DNA from: Bacteroidales bacterium
GTDB taxonomy: Bacteria; Bacteroidota; Bacteroidia; Bacteroidales; UBA12170
NCBI GenBank assembly: GCA_016933745.1
Contig: JAFGAK010000125.1
Span: forward strand, 1-52,938
Reading direction: 5' to 3'
DNA length: 52,938 bases
Shown: in pieces, positions 43,633-51,111 of the stretch
Layout of the letters: each line of letters begins with the position of its first letter
How positions within the stretch are numbered: the first letter of the stretch is position 1
The notes under the pieces: model-generated
Database searches by the model: none
Seen by the model: only the letters and a program-made list of their open reading frames with translations
Told to the model about the DNA's origin: nothing
Program-made: the position numbers and the translations under genes

Positions 43633-46245
43633 ATGAAAAGAACACACACCTTTTTTCTAAGCATTGCATTGCTGCTGTTTAGTTTCAGCAGCTTGTCTGC
43701 ACAAAAACAGAGCATGCAAACCCCAAAAGATTTCTTTGGATTTCAACCCGGAAGTGCCGGTAATTTATTTAACTACAATCAACTTATCGATTATTTAAGT
43801 CTTTTAGATGCGAATTCTCCACGACTAAAAATGGAACAAATTGGCGAAAGTCCAATGGGACAGCCGATGTACATTTTATTTATTTCTTCGGAAGAGAATA
43901 TTCAAAATCTGGAGAAATACAAAGCGATTAATAAAACGCTTATGCTCGATCCAAATCTGAATCATGAGCAGCAAACAGATCTGGCGGAAAAAGGAAAAGT
44001 TTTTGTGTTAGCCACTCTTTCCATGCATTCTACCGAAGTAGCTCCTTCGCAGGCAGCTTCCTTAATTGCGTACGATTATGCAACCACTAACGATCCGGAA
44101 ATGCTTAGTTATTTGGATGATGTAGTGTATATGATGGTTCCGAATCACAATCCCGATGGAATGAATATGATTGTTGAGAATTATTTGGAATACAAAGGAA
44201 CCAAATACGAAGGTTCTACCATGCCTGGCTTGTATCATAAATATGTAGGACATGATAATAATCGAGATTTTATCACTTTATCACAATCAGATTCTCGCGC
44301 TATTTCAACCATAACAAGTACCACTTGGTTTCCTCAAGTGATGGTAGAAAAACATCAAATGGGATCGAGAGGTCCGCGGTATTTTGTACCACCAAATCAC
44401 GATCCAATTGCGGAAAATATTGACGCTGGTTTGTGGAATTGGAATGGATTGTTTGGTACAAACATGATTAAAGATCTTACAGGCGCCGGATTAAAAGGTG
44501 TATCGCAAGGATATGCTTTTGATAATTATTGGCCGGGATCAACCGAAACTTGTTTATGGAAAAATGTAATGGCTTTTCTAACAGAAGCCGCTAGTGTAGC
44601 AACTGCAACTTCTATTTACATCGAACCAAATGAATTATCTGTTAGTGGTAAAGGTTTAGCCGAATATGAAATCAGCGCCAATATGCCTGATCCTTGGATG
44701 GGTGGCTGGTGGACTTTAAACGACATTGTTCAACTAGAATTGGTTTCCACGAAGTCGATTATCAAAACAGCTTCTTTTCATAAGAAGGAAATTCTAAACT
44801 TTACGAATACTCTTTGTAAAAAAGAAGTGAGCAAAGGCGATAACCAAGCTCCATTTTATTATATTTTACCCGCTAAACAGCACGACCAAGGACAACTTTT
44901 AGCCTTTGTAAATTTGATGTTGGAACATGGAATTCAGGTAAATAAATTAACTAAGGAGCAAGTAATCAATCAAACTGTTTTTTCGGAAGGATCTATTGTT
45001 GTTCCTCTTTCTCAACCTTTTAGAGCTTTTGTGAAAGAGGTGATGGAAAAACAATCTTTTCCTGTACGTCATTATTCTAAAGACGGACCTATGATTGAGC
45101 CTTACGATATTACGTCTTGGTCATTACCTTTACATATGGGTTTGGAATCGGTTGAGGTGAATGATAAGATAGCCGGATTAAAGGAAAATCTACAACCGAT
45201 TACCGAAAAAATAACTATTCAGAATTCAATTCCCGAAAAGGCTTTGTATGTGATTTTGCCAGTTGAACAAAACAGAAGTTTTGCAATGGCATTTGAACTT
45301 TTGTCGGAAGCACAAGCCGTTTATCGCTTTAGCGAAGATCAAGAAAATGTGCATATTGGTAGTTTTGCTATTAAAATCAATGCGAAAAATAAAAAACTAC
45401 TCGAAGAAAAACTAGTTGCAAATAAAGTGTATGCTACTTTCAGCGAATCAAAATTAGAAGGATTGAAAAAACTCGAGAATCCTAAAGTGGGCATTATCGA
45501 AACGTGGAATCATGATATGGATGCAGGTTGGACACGGTATGTGCTCGACGATCATTCTATTCCATTTCAATTGATTCGTCCGGATGAATTGCAAACAATG
45601 GATCTTTCCGGTTTTGGTGTGCTGTTATTTCCTTCTTCAGAGAAAGATATTTTATTGGAAGGAAAACGAAAAACTTCTTCGGGCGATTATAATCCAAGTA
45701 GTTTGCCTCCACAATTTGCCAAGGGAATGGGTAAAGCAGGCTTAAAACGCGTGATGGAATTTGTGAATAATGGTGGTCATGTAGTGACTTGGGGAAATTC
45801 AGTAGATCTTTTTATGGGACCCATGAAAATTACTTCTGGAAAAGAGGAAGAAGACTTTAGTTTACCTATTTCAAATATAGCCAATCAGTTGGAGAAGAAA
45901 GGTTTGTATGTGGCTGGTAGTTTAGCAACCGTTTTGCTTAAAACAAATCTTCCATTGACCTACGGAATGCGTGAAACAGAAAATGTTTTCTTTAGAGGCG
46001 ATCCTGTTTTCCAAACAAGTATTCCCGGATTTGATATGGATCGAAGAGTAATTGCTTCTTTCCCAAAAGATGATATTTGTCCGAGTGGTTATATGAAAAA
46101 CGAAGATTTGCTAAGCAAATTACCTGCGGCTGTTTGTATTAAAAAAGGCAAAGGGAAAATGGTTTTTTATTCGTTTAGTCCACAATTCAGGTCTTCGACA
46201 AGTAGCGTTTACAAATTCTTGTTTAATGCACTTTTACTCGATTAA
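43633..46245 (+). CDS. Large exported M14-family metallopeptidase
   Basis: An 870-residue peptidase. Residues 1-23 are a signal peptide ending SLSAQ. The M14 zinc domain covers about 45-325, with ligands His132 and Glu135 (HSTE), then NHNPDG at 171-176, HDNNRD at 207-212, the third-ligand candidate His241 in EKHQMG, and the probable catalytic Glu318 in LTEAAS. A long C-terminal half (about 330-870) includes a region with VVTWGNSVDLF and other class-I glutamine-amidotransferase-like features; no T9SS tail is seen. The enzyme is probably periplasmic or lipid-layer associated. A terminator follows directly. Confidence 0.9.
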   Translation: MKRTHTFFLSIALLLFSFSSLSAQKQSMQTPKDFFGFQPGSAGNLFNYNQLIDYLSLLDANSPRLKMEQIGESPMGQPMYILFISSEENIQNLEKYKAINKTLMLDPNLNHEQQTDLAEKGKVFVLATLSMHSTEVAPSQAASLIAYDYATTNDPEMLSYLDDVVYMMVPNHNPDGMNMIVENYLEYKGTKYEGSTMPGLYHKYVGHDNNRDFITLSQSDSRAISTITSTTWFPQVMVEKHQMGSRGPRYFVPPNHDPIAENIDAGLWNWNGLFGTNMIKDLTGAGLKGVSQGYAFDNYWPGSTETCLWKNVMAFLTEAASVATATSIYIEPNELSVSGKGLAEYEISANMPDPWMGGWWTLNDIVQLELVSTKSIIKTASFHKKEILNFTNTLCKKEVSKGDNQAPFYYILPAKQHDQGQLLAFVNLMLEHGIQVNKLTKEQVINQTVFSEGSIVVPLSQPFRAFVKEVMEKQSFPVRHYSKDGPMIEPYDITSWSLPLHMGLESVEVNDKIAGLKENLQPITEKITIQNSIPEKALYVILPVEQNRSFAMAFELLSEAQAVYRFSEDQENVHIGSFAIKINAKNKKLLEEKLVANKVYATFSESKLEGLKKLENPKVGIIETWNHDMDAGWTRYVLDDHSIPFQLIRPDELQTMDLSGFGVLLFPSSEKDILLEGKRKTSSGDYNPSSLPPQFAKGMGKAGLKRVMEFVNNGGHVVTWGNSVDLFMGPMKITSGKEEEDFSLPISNIANQLEKKGLYVAGSLATVLLKTNLPLTYGMRETENVFFRGDPVFQTSIPGFDMDRRVIASFPKDDICPSGYMKNEDLLSKLPAAVCIKKGKGKMVFYSFSPQFRSSTSSVYKFLFNALLLD

Positions 46246-46265
46246 TTTCTAAAAAAAGAATTTTA

Positions 46266-46302
46266 GCAGCGAGGAGATTTTTCTTTTCGCTGTTTTTTTT
46301 TT
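46266..46302 (+). terminator. Terminator of the M14 peptidase gene
   Basis: CAGCGA (46267-46272) pairs with TCGCTG (46287-46292), with further weak pairs inside, followed by ten T. It lies 20 nt downstream of the peptidase stop. Confidence 0.85.
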
Positions 46303-46337
46303 GAATGAATTGGAGGTGAATTTTGATTTTCGAAAAA

Positions 46338-46994
46338 TTAACCTAAGAGCAGATCAGAAAGCTCTTCAACAGATTGACAAACATATTCCGGATTCTCCTT
46401 TAGAACCATCGACGATTCGCCATAGCCATAGGTCACCCAGCAAGCTGGTATGGAATGAAAGTGCGCACTAGCAATATCGTATTCACGGTCACCAATCATC
46501 AAATAATTTTCTGCCGACCGATTTCCGGTTAGTTCTTTTGCATACGCAACAATTTCTTTTTTATCTGTTCTGCTTCCATCCAAATTTGCTCCGGAGATAG
46601 CATCTATATAGCTGTCAATTTGAAAGTGTTCGACGACTTGTTTTGCAAAATGTGTTGGCTTTGCGGTAGCTAAAGAAATGATTTTATTTTTCTTTTTGAG
46701 CGATTTCAAAAGCGCTGGAATTGCAGGATAGATGGCATTTTGGAAAATACCTTTTTGTGCAAAATATTCTCTAAAAATGCGCACAATTTCAACGGTTTCA
46801 TTATCTGATAATTGATAGCGATGCTGAAAAGACCATTGTAAAGGCGGACCTATAAAACTTCGAAGCTCCTCTGGATGTTTCTCAATAATTCCTTTTTTCT
46901 TTAAAGCATAATGGATTGAGTTGAGAATTCCTTCTGCGGGATCTGTGAGTGTTCCATCTAAGTCGAAAAGTAAAACTTTAGCCTTAATTCCCAT
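46338..46994 (-). CDS. HAD-family hydrolase, phosphoglycolate phosphatase-like
   Basis: A 218-residue HAD phosphatase with the nucleophile motif FDLDGTLTD (Asp11 and Asp13). The cap is helical; the late motifs are ATAKPTHFAKQVVEHF, with the conserved lysine, and MIGDREYDIASA, with the metal aspartates. The cap type and length resemble phosphoglycolate phosphatase, but HAD substrates cannot be read from sequence. Its start overlaps the end of the PorT-like gene by 11 bp, so the two are translationally coupled. It is the last gene of a five-gene minus-strand run. Confidence 0.88.
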   Translation of the reverse strand: MGIKAKVLLFDLDGTLTDPAEGILNSIHYALKKKGIIEKHPEELRSFIGPPLQWSFQHRYQLSDNETVEIVRIFREYFAQKGIFQNAIYPAIPALLKSLKKKNKIISLATAKPTHFAKQVVEHFQIDSYIDAISGANLDGSRTDKKEIVAYAKELTGNRSAENYLMIGDREYDIASAHFHSIPACWVTYGYGESSMVLKENPEYVCQSVEELSDLLLG

Positions 46995-47655
46995 GTTTTA
47001 ATAGATATTGATAGCTGAGCGTAATTCCAATTGTTTGGAGGTTGGAATAATCGAGTCCTGTGGTGGTCGAATCATAGAGGTTTTGGAAGCTGTAAGTAAA
47101 TCGCGCTTCGGTCTGAATCAAGCCAAAGCCTGTTTGCAAACGAATTCCGGCTCCACCAGTCAAGCCAAAATCGCCTTTACGTGGAATTCTATTTTCGTAA
47201 TAAGGAAAAGCAGCAGCTGCAGCATCGATGTTATCACTCCATTCTTTTTTTACTAAAAGTGATAAATGGGGTCCAAAATTGACGAAGAACTTCATTCGAT
47301 TTCCAAAATGAAGCGTTGTGAGTAAAGGGATTTCGAGGTAGTCTAATTTGGATTGAAAAAGATAATCGGCACTTGGGTTTTCTTCCCAACGTTTGCTCTT
47401 GTAGTTTACTTCTATTTGAATTCCAACCGTTTTTTGATCGATATAGGAAAATATTAAGCCGTAAGTAGGTTCTATAAATCCTTGGCTATTTTGTAGCGGA
47501 ATTCCCACCGAAAGATTACTATAACTTGCGCCTGCTTTGAATCCGATTCCGATGGTTTTTGGATAATCTTCGGCGCTTTGCGCTGCAACCAGTAAAGGTG
47601 CTAAAACAATTAGCAAGAATCCTATTTTACGTATTATGTAGGAATTATTTTGCAC
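46984..47655 (-). CDS. PorT-like outer membrane beta-barrel protein
   Basis: A 223-residue small barrel protein of the PorT family type. A signal peptide ending LLVAAQ is followed by GIGFKAGASYSNLSVGI, alternating strands such as SKLDYLEIPLLTTLHFG, and a terminal strand IGITLSYQYLLK. PorT of Porphyromonas acts in type IX secretion, but many such barrels are only distant relatives, so no role in secretion should be assumed. The start is a GTG at 47655 overlapping DUF6048 by 11 bp. Confidence 0.8.
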   Translation of the reverse strand: MQNNSYIIRKIGFLLIVLAPLLVAAQSAEDYPKTIGIGFKAGASYSNLSVGIPLQNSQGFIEPTYGLIFSYIDQKTVGIQIEVNYKSKRWEENPSADYLFQSKLDYLEIPLLTTLHFGNRMKFFVNFGPHLSLLVKKEWSDNIDAAAAAFPYYENRIPRKGDFGLTGGAGIRLQTGFGLIQTEARFTYSFQNLYDSTTTGLDYSNLQTIGITLSYQYLLKHGN

Positions 47656-48412
47656 GGTTAGCTGTTTTTTTCGAGTAATTTAATGGGAAATTATAATAGA
47701 TATTGTAGTTGAATCCAACTACAATGGTTCCGCCTGTTTTGCCGTATCCGGGCACGAATGGGGCAGGTTTAATTACTTTATCGCCAGTCTGGAAAAGCAT
47801 TGCTTTAAATCGCAATCCCGCGCCCAGAAAAATATTTTTGATGATTTCAACTTTAAAGCCGGCAACCGTTTCTATCCAATGTGCTTGGTCTTTGTAGTTT
47901 GTGTTTTCAACTGTAAGTGTTGGCCAGAAAGACGAAGAAATAACATAGTTATCTAATTGTTGATTAAAAGATGAAAACCCGTATCGTATTCCAAGAACAA
48001 ATAAATCGCGACTAAAGGCTTTGTCTTTTTTTCGCATATCAAAATCAACGCCTAGCTTGAAGTAATTTCCGTTTGATTGATAGCTGAGCAAATCGCTGCT
48101 GCTATTATAGGTATTATTACCAAACTCAAGAATGGCATAGGTTTTATCTTTTACACTATAATCAATCGAAAAATCCAAACCTGTTCTACCAGGTGAAAGA
48201 GAACCAATCAGCAAATTGCTTAAATCCCAACCAATCTTCAAATCGCGTTCGTAAAACACTTTGACAGGTTTTATTTTTTTGGCTTTTACAGTTGTTTGTT
48301 CCAATTTGCTCGCCACTTTGGTGCTGTCTTGGCTTTCTTGAGCCGAAACTTGGGTAGCAAAAAGAATTAGAATGCTAAAAAACCAATTGAATATTTTCAG
48401 CTGTAACGACAT
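47645..48412 (-). CDS. DUF6048 family outer membrane protein
   Basis: A 255-residue beta-rich protein with a signal peptide ending VSAQ. I assign DUF6048 from its domain order and its partner: the opening EDLKIGWDLSNLL-like region (here ERDLKIGWDLSNLLIG), ILEFGNNTYNSS, a middle FVLGIRYGFSSFNQQLDNY, then AHWIETVAGFKVEI and a terminal VGFNYNIYYNFPL. The preceding gene is DUF6452, the usual neighbour. The start overlaps that gene's end by 38 bp, more than usual. The function is unknown; the shape suggests a small barrel. Confidence 0.78.
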   Translation of the reverse strand: MSLQLKIFNWFFSILILFATQVSAQESQDSTKVASKLEQTTVKAKKIKPVKVFYERDLKIGWDLSNLLIGSLSPGRTGLDFSIDYSVKDKTYAILEFGNNTYNSSSDLLSYQSNGNYFKLGVDFDMRKKDKAFSRDLFVLGIRYGFSSFNQQLDNYVISSSFWPTLTVENTNYKDQAHWIETVAGFKVEIIKNIFLGAGLRFKAMLFQTGDKVIKPAPFVPGYGKTGGTIVVGFNYNIYYNFPLNYSKKTANRAK

Positions 48413-48905
48413 TTACCGCGGGATTAATTAATAGTATTTCTTTTATAGAGTTTGTAGTATAACTGATATTTGTGATTGTGTACGTGTAGGTTGCCCCACA
48501 TTTCACGGAGTAAAAAAACAAAGCTTTTTCATAATTAAGATAGATAGTATCTTTGATTCCATCGATGCTCAAAACAAAACCACTCTGATTTTCAACATTG
48601 TTTAAAGGCAAATTAAAACTGTTTATCTGATCTTTTTGGTACAAAATGTTTTCTGAAGAATAACTCAGACTATACAAGGAGTCGATGTTTTTCATCGTTA
48701 ATACAGTATCGTAAAGGCCATTGTTTTCTGTAACTGTATAAATACCCGCTACCGGCTCAATGAGCACAGGACTGCAAATTTCATTTTTCAGACAAGCAGA
48801 AAAAAAACCTAACAGCACAAGCAGAAAACTAATCTTTACTAAATCTTTCAAATTGATTTTTTTGAGTTGAACAAAGGTAGTAAAAGCCATATGAATTCGC
48901 TCCAT
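48375..48905 (-). CDS. DUF6452 family lipoprotein
   Basis: A 176-residue lipoprotein with a lipobox near FFSAC (Cys38). The mature part starts CLKNEIC, a family trait, and ends with SVKCGATYTYTITNISYTTN, where DUF6452 has a conserved CG pair. I assign the family from this and from DUF6048 next to it. The N-terminal arm before the hydrophobic core is long; a second ATG at 48890 gives a shorter form. It is 8 bp after the DksA/TraR-like gene. Confidence 0.75.
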   Translation of the reverse strand: MERIHMAFTTFVQLKKINLKDLVKISFLLVLLGFFSACLKNEICSPVLIEPVAGIYTVTENNGLYDTVLTMKNIDSLYSLSYSSENILYQKDQINSFNLPLNNVENQSGFVLSIDGIKDTIYLNYEKALFFYSVKCGATYTYTITNISYTTNSIKEILLINPAVNVVTAENIQLVF

Positions 48906-48913
48906 CTAAAACA

Positions 48914-49258
48914 TTAATTGTTCTTAAATCCGGCACATCGAACGCATTTTCTACTTTCCGGCATCACAAATAAGCGTCCTAATGGTATGGTATTGCCGCA
49001 AACACTGCATTTTTCAATTTCATTGCTATCCAAGAGTGTAAGTGCGTGTTCCAAACCATTCAATTGTTCCACCTTTTTTCTTAAACCCGCTTCGTTTACA
49101 CTTTTATTATTGATGGCATCCATTCTGCTAACCCGACCGATTGCGCAATCCGGTTCAATCGGTTGAGTAAGTTCTTTGAGGTCGCTAATTTGAACTTTTA
49201 AGCGAACGAGTTTACTTTCGATTAACGTTTTTAATTGGACGCTTTCTTCTTTTGTCAT
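48914..49258 (-). CDS. DksA/TraR-family zinc-finger protein
   Basis: A 114-residue relative of DksA/TraR, proteins that bind the secondary channel of RNA polymerase and modulate initiation. The zinc ligands are Cys84, Cys87, Cys105 and Cys108 (CSVC and CVRC). The GRVSRMDAI sequence at 41-49 aligns with the tip of the coiled coil. I use ATG 49258, because the -7 promoter box TACCTTTG lies just upstream and an earlier ATG in frame lies beyond it. Its gene leads the DUF6452 / DUF6048 / PorT / HAD run, and is divergent from the thioesterase gene. Confidence 0.88.
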   Translation of the reverse strand: MTKEESVQLKTLIESKLVRLKVQISDLKELTQPIEPDCAIGRVSRMDAINNKSVNEAGLRKKVEQLNGLEHALTLLDSNEIEKCSVCGNTIPLGRLFVMPESRKCVRCAGFKNN

Positions 49259-49271
49259 GCAATTCTTTTGG

Positions 49272-49279
49272 CAAAGGTA
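49272..49279 (-). promoter_or_regulatory. -7 box for the DksA/TraR-like run
   Basis: TACCTTTG matches TAnnTTTG on the minus strand and ends 13 nt before ATG 49258. It faces a plus-strand -7 box at 49321. Confidence 0.5.
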
Positions 49280-49320
49280 CATTTTCTCGGAAAACATGCT
49301 TCATTTTCGATGGATAGACT

Positions 49321-49328
49321 TATTTTTG
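49321..49328 (+). promoter_or_regulatory. -7 box for the thioesterase-menF pair
   Basis: TATTTTTG matches TAnnTTTG, 21 nt before ATG 49350. It supports that ATG over an earlier one at 49257, which lies upstream of the box. Confidence 0.5.
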
Positions 49329-49349
49329 CTCAACACTAAATCAATTTAC

Positions 49350-49757
49350 ATGGATATTTCGCTGGAAAAAATGAATCAAAGCAGCAAAGGAACGCTGATG
49401 GAAGTGCTCGGTATAGAGTATTTAATAGTAGAACCAGGATTTATTAAAGCTAAAATGCCAGTGGATCATCGCACACGACAGCCCTATGGAATATTACACG
49501 GAGGAGCCAGTGTGGCTTTAGCCGAAACGATTGGAAGTATCGGCTCTGCTGTATTAGTTGCGGATAAGAAAGCGGATGTTAGAGGCGCTGGAATTTCTGC
49601 CAATCATGTAAAAGCAGTTAAAAATGGCTGGGTATTTGGCGAAGCTCGTACTATACACGTTGGGAAAAATACACATATTTGGGATATTCAAATCAAAGAT
49701 GAATCGGGCGATTTAGTATCTACAGCACGATTAACCAATTTTATTCTTTTCAAATAG
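49350..49757 (+). CDS. Hotdog-fold thioesterase (PaaI/MenI-like)
   Basis: A 135-residue hotdog thioesterase. The family signature is YGILHGGASVALAETIGS at 46-63, with His50, Gly51, Gly52 and catalytic-type Glu59. The next gene is isochorismate synthase, which starts the base after this stop codon; the pair suggests that this enzyme releases 1,4-dihydroxy-2-naphthoate from its CoA ester in menaquinone synthesis. That role is inference. I use ATG 49350; an upstream ATG at 49257 would add 31 residues lying before the promoter box. Confidence 0.85.
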   Translation: MDISLEKMNQSSKGTLMEVLGIEYLIVEPGFIKAKMPVDHRTRQPYGILHGGASVALAETIGSIGSAVLVADKKADVRGAGISANHVKAVKNGWVFGEARTIHVGKNTHIWDIQIKDESGDLVSTARLTNFILFK

Positions 49758-50858
49758 ATGACAAATTCTGTGACTCATTTTCATGAATTGCTTTTGAAGA
49801 AGGAAGTTGGATTTGTTTGCTATCGAGTTCCGGGTCAAAACACCGAAACATTACTCTCTTTTCAACCAAAACAAGTATTGGACTTGACCCAGATTGAGTT
49901 AACGAAGAAAAAAAACTTTCTTTTTGCTCCATTTGAGATGGATCAGTTACATCCTATATGGATTTTGGAATCGGATGAATTACTGAGTTCTTTTGAGATC
50001 GACAAATCGGTTATTGAAAAATTGAATGGCATGCCTGATTGTAATCCTGTTGATTTAGAGAAATTAGAATCTACTTCAAAAGAGGTTTACGTAGCTGCTT
50101 TTCAGAATATGATGCATGAATTGCAAACCGAGATATTGGACAAAGTCATTCTTTCCAAAATAAAGGTTCTGCAACCGAATCAAGTTTCTTTATTTTCTCT
50201 TTTTGAAAAGTTGGAGGAAGCGTATCCGCATGCATTTGTTTATTTAATTCATTTGCCAGATGGAAGTAATTGGCTGGGAGCGAGTCCGGAAGTTCTACTT
50301 GCCAAACAAAATAATCTGCTTAAAACGATGGCCTTAGCCGGAACGCAGGTTTTGGGTTCTCAAAACATTTCAAATATCCAATGGAAGAAAAAAGAGCAAG
50401 AAGAGCAGGTGTATGTTCGTAAATATGTGAAAGCTATTTTGCAAGAGTTTTTTGATGAAAATCAAATCCTTGAATCTGATACCTATACTTCGCAAGCCGG
50501 AAATTTAGTTCATCTGTGTACTGATTTTGAAATTGAAAGTTTACTTCGCCCAAAAATATTTTTACGATTAGTAAATCAGTTGCATCCTACACCTGCCATT
50601 TGTGGAATCCCAATGGAAAAATCAAAACAATGTATTCTGAATGTAGAGACCCATAAACGTGATTATTATACGGGCTTCTTAGGCCCGATTTCAGCGGATT
50701 TTGCTCACCTGTATGTTAATTTAAGATGTATGCAAGTTATTCACAATCAAGTTGTATTGTATACGGGAGGAGGAATTACTCGCGATTCTGAAATGGAAAA
50801 AGAATGGCAAGAAACTGAAGCGAAAGCGCAGACTTTATTGTCGGTTTTTATGCGATAG
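49758..50858 (+). CDS. menF: Isochorismate synthase (MenF/EntC type)
   Basis: Converts chorismate to isochorismate, the entry to menaquinone (or siderophore) synthesis. The 366 residues carry the chorismate-binding C-terminal domain: KVILSKIKVL, LGASPEVLL, TMALAGTQ, HLCTDFEIE, LHPTPAICGIP and ETHKRDYYTGFLGP, ending with LYTGGGIT. No siderophore genes are near, so menaquinone is more likely, and the thioesterase directly upstream agrees. The other men genes are not in the window. Confidence 0.9.
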   Translation: MTNSVTHFHELLLKKEVGFVCYRVPGQNTETLLSFQPKQVLDLTQIELTKKKNFLFAPFEMDQLHPIWILESDELLSSFEIDKSVIEKLNGMPDCNPVDLEKLESTSKEVYVAAFQNMMHELQTEILDKVILSKIKVLQPNQVSLFSLFEKLEEAYPHAFVYLIHLPDGSNWLGASPEVLLAKQNNLLKTMALAGTQVLGSQNISNIQWKKKEQEEQVYVRKYVKAILQEFFDENQILESDTYTSQAGNLVHLCTDFEIESLLRPKIFLRLVNQLHPTPAICGIPMEKSKQCILNVETHKRDYYTGFLGPISADFAHLYVNLRCMQVIHNQVVLYTGGGITRDSEMEKEWQETEAKAQTLLSVFMR

Positions 50859-50884
50859 CTTTCTCTCATTCTGCAGTCGGTTTT

Positions 50885-51013
50885 CCCTTCATTTTGAACC
50901 CAGAGAGGAATCTCATTCTAATAGTTTGAGATCTACCTTCGTTGAGGGCTGCGCCGTTCTCACTTCGCTCCGTTCGAGATGAGGGGTTCGCTTCGTTCGG
51001 TCGAGATGACGGG
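50885..51013. repeat. Degenerate inverted-repeat element in an intergenic gap
   Basis: A 129-bp stretch with higher GC than its neighbours. The ends are imperfect inverted repeats: CCCTTCATTTTGA at 50885-50897 and the reverse complement of TCGAGATGACGGG at 51001-51013, matching at 10 of 13 positions. Inside are two related units, CACTTCGCTCCGTTCGAGAT at 50961 and CGCTTCGTTCGGTCGAGATG at 50989. This type of element recurs in intergenic regions of Bacteroidota genomes; only one copy is seen here. The gap holds no gene. A short 6-bp hairpin lies at 51044-51058. Confidence 0.55.
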
Positions 51014-51111
51014 GTTTGCTGTTATTCCAAGCAGAGTTGGGATTTGACTATAAGTCAAGACTTTACTCTAATTTACTTTTACCGAGTAGCAGGTTAAAAA
51101 ATTGCAAGAAA

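Noticed and set aside
49257-49349. N-terminal extension of the thioesterase from an upstream ATG
   Set aside because: The region contains the -7 boxes of both divergent genes, and the hotdog domain is complete without it.
51044-51058. A 6-bp hairpin considered as a menF or acyl-CoA ligase terminator
   Set aside because: The stem is short and no T run follows on either strand.
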